Source of the DNA: Lingula anatina
Taxonomy: Eukaryota; Brachiopoda; Lingulata; Lingulida; Lingulidae
NCBI RefSeq assembly: GCF_001039355.2
Contig: NW_019775613.1
Location: forward strand, 876,844-940,843
Direction of reading: 5' to 3'
DNA length: 64,000 nt
Shown: positions 61,642 through 64,000 of the stretch, piece after piece
Layout of the letters: each line of letters starts with the position of its first letter
Numbering within the stretch: the first letter of the stretch is position 1
The notes under the pieces: model-generated
Databases searched by the model: none
What the model saw: the letters and a program-made list of their open reading frames with translations, nothing else
Told to the model about the DNA's origin: nothing
Made by a program: the position numbers and the translations under genes

Positions 61642-62779
61642 GTGGTTACTTATAAAATTGGGAATGACAGTTCATCCGTTAACCGGAAAAGAAAATGCCC
61701 TCTCTTCGGATCATCTTTTTCATGTTACAGTTAGAGCAAAGCATTGCTGGTGCACTAAAAGCCGATTGGGTATGGATCTAGGACCTAATAAAATATACAT
61801 GGTTAAATACCATATACCTTATTATCACTATCCTAGTCTAGCACTAGAAGACAAAGGCGATATTTCTTTAGCTGCTAATCAAGCTAATTATCAAACTACT
61901 TACGAGCAAGTCTGTGAGTGGAAGTGTGAAACGAGGCTATTTGTATGTTAAATGCCTTACCAACGCAAAATTAAATTCGACATAATTCGCAAATTTACGA
62001 GATAAATTTCATATTTAACGTACGTCTCTCACCTAACCAACTTGAGTTTCAAAGGACAATGGAAATCGCCTAATTAGTAGGCTACTTGTGGAAATGTGAG
62101 TTTTCAGTGTCGTCATGTGAACCACAAGAACCTCACATAAATGCCAGACGATAAAACAAATAGGTAAAATTTTGTAAATTTCGGATGATATTTGTACCCT
62201 AGTCACAATTACGTGGGCGTCTTTTATTTGCTTAAACCACAATGATAACAATGAAATAGAAATATCATTTTATAAAGAATTAACCAAGTCAACGAGTTTT
62301 AACTTTTAAATGAAAATCTGAATATTTTACCGAGTTTCCATTATAATAACGGTAATTTATCCTCTGTGAGGTTCGTTTCATTTTACTGTCAGTATTCAAC
62401 CCTCATTAGGCAGAACTTGACCAAGGTGACGTAACAGGCCTAGGGCGCGTGACAATACAAATCAGGCCCTATCGCTGCTTAGGGCTACGCTAGATATCGT
62501 GTGATATACGAGGTAGGATAGCGCTCTATACCCCGCACTTCCCGACCAATCAGATTCGAAAAATTTTCTCAGAGACGTGATGATTGGCCACACACGATGC
62601 CATAGATGTGTTCTTGCACAACATTTCGCACGTTCGCATCTAAAGCAATTGGTCACTGAAAGTCTTGATCTGCAATACTCGGTGAATGATCTGCGTCTCG
62701 GGCCAGAAAATCGTTTTCCCTTTAATAACTTCAAAACATCACGTTTGTTTCAATTTGCTTTTGACAATGAAAATATCCG

Positions 62780-62796
<17 letters not shown>

Positions 62797-62856
<60 letters not shown>
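62797..62856. repeat. (TA)n microsatellite
   Basis: 30 TA units preceded by an A-tract. Confidence 0.95.
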
Positions 62857-62858
<2 letters not shown>

Positions 62859-63918
62859 AATCATCCATAAAACTATGATGTAAAAGGGCCGAATCCAAAA
62901 TTGCTTTGTTTTTATTGACACCGCTCCCCTCCCCCCCCTCCTAAAATATACAAGTCATTAAATTATAAAACCAATTTACAATTACAAAATCAATGTGTTC
63001 AGAATAAAGTTATCGTACTGGCAAGATCGATCTTTCTCGAGGCCTACTACATGTAAAACACGTAGGCCTATAGGAAAGAGTTTTCCTGTGTCCAAAATAC
63101 GTAAAATACTAAATAGATTTAAATATAAATGAGTTCAAAAGACGCTGTAGCTATTCACATTCGTTAGCTCATTATTGCTTCATAACAACGGATCTTGGTC
63201 AATAACAGCAGTGTTGGTCTACCTTTCAAAGTTAATAACCATCGTTTATCAGCAACTTAATTCAGCGAGAAACTGGCTTTCGGTGACACGCTTTTCCATT
63301 TAAAACATGGTGCATCTCATACGTTATGTAAGGGTCCTTTCCTTCCTTGATGCACTTATGTCATACGGTAAGTGTGTTTTAACGTGCGTAAAACGTTATC
63401 TATTTTATCCAGAAAGGTGAATGGAAGCGTGACTTTGTTTGGTCCATTGAACATATTGTTTAGCTTAGTATATCTCCCGAGGCCAGAATGATAAGTGAAA
63501 GTGGTAACAGCTAGGTTAGAAAATATCAATTACACACAAAATACATCGGCACAAAACGGACATGCCTCACTTCAGATCGGATTATTTGGACATTGGTCGA
63601 TAAATAACCGTACATATGTAATCTCTACCATTCACGTGGAGTAGGCACGCATCCTAACAATTAAGGTTTGAATCCGGCATTATTCAATTACCGACACTAG
63701 TAACAGAAGTTGATCAACGCATTTAGTTCACGGAAAAAAACCCTGGTCTGGTGTTACCACTTTGGGATCTGGGCTATTCCATATAAATCAAACATGTTGA
63801 TTTTTGCAACGCAGACCTCTGGAACCCATCATTTTATTTCTAAGCATACAATGCCTATTCGTACAGCACACAGTATAGCCAAACAAAAAACAAAAAAGGA
63901 TTTTCCAGAAAAACTTAC

Positions 63919-63939
63919 GGTATTTTCTTTTGTCGCCAT
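63919..63939 (-). CDS. Candidate first exon: 7 codons from ATG to a strong donor
   Basis: The minus strand reads ATG GCG ACA AAA GAA AAT ACC, then gtaagt. The ATG context and donor are good, but no partner exon in the same phase was found in this window. If spliced to the MGAT4 exon through the acceptor just before its ATG (ataag at 61649-61653), the frame stops at once with TAA, giving an 8-codon upstream ORF. It could equally begin another gene or be chance. Confidence 0.22.
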
Positions 63940-64000
63940 TGTATGTCAAATCCAAAACTGCTGATACAATTACGTTCTTCAAACTTGTTTTCGAGTACCA

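Larger units (their letters stand above)
61642..64000. other. Upstream region of MGAT4
   Basis: The promoter and 5' UTR of MGAT4 should lie here. A (TA)n array spans 62797-62856. Apart from the short candidate exon at 63919-63939, no coding signal with splice sites was seen. Confidence 0.5.

Noticed and set aside
62577-62921. Open frames rich in Tyr-Ile on both strands
   Set aside because: Translation of a (TA)n microsatellite with short non-conserved flanks.
63655-63690. tRNA B-box-like ggtttgaatcc
   Set aside because: No cloverleaf or A box at the right distance; the motif alone is common.

Overview
The window is nuclear DNA from an invertebrate animal. It is AT-rich, its genes are split by spliceosomal introns of roughly 0.1 to 5 kb, and it is dense in small inverted-repeat transposons (MITEs), microsatellites and long poly-G/poly-C tracts. 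A nicotinamidase gene (a family vertebrates lack), a secreted protein of an invertebrate-type cysteine-rich domain family, and a neuropeptide F/Y-like precursor point to a marine invertebrate, possibly a mollusc or other lophotrochozoan. The phylum cannot be fixed from this sequence. No bacterial or viral gene was seen. I rebuilt exons by hand from splice sites and checked every junction for phase, so the products below come from joined exons. || Layout. (1) 1-6.2 kb: repeats, then a two-exon plus-strand gene (3121-3831) for an 86-residue peptide-hormone precursor resembling the NPY/NPF family. (2) 6.2-16.2 kb: a minus-strand 16-exon gene for a 667-residue secreted, probably membrane-anchored protein with a ShKT domain between two cysteine-rich halves. 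(3) 16.2-25.5 kb: intergenic, repeats only. (4) 25.5-33.0 kb: a minus-strand six-exon TRIM (RING, B-box, coiled-coil) E3 ligase gene. (5) 33.2-40.1 kb: a plus-strand nicotinamidase gene with two N-terminal EF-hands, head-to-head with the TRIM gene across a 276-bp shared promoter interval. (6) 40.1-44.6 kb: spacer between convergent genes. (7) 44.6-61.6 kb: a complete minus-strand 12-exon MGAT4 gene (N-glycan branching GlcNAc-transferase IV, 548 residues). (8) 61.6-64 kb: MGAT4 upstream region with a possible 5' exon. || These are unrelated housekeeping, signalling and secreted-protein genes with no operon-like logic. Two apparent exon duplications (TRIM exon 2 and the nicotinamidase EF-hand exon) each sit at a single-N scaffold join. 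They look like two alleles placed in tandem by the assembler; in the TRIM case one copy carries a MITE at a site that is empty in the other. || The most interesting element is the NPF/NPY-like precursor. It ends in Arg-Val-Lys-Phe-Gly-Lys-Arg instead of the usual Arg-Pro-Arg-Phe-Gly-Lys-Arg, yet keeps the NPY-family intron that splits the codon of the penultimate residue.
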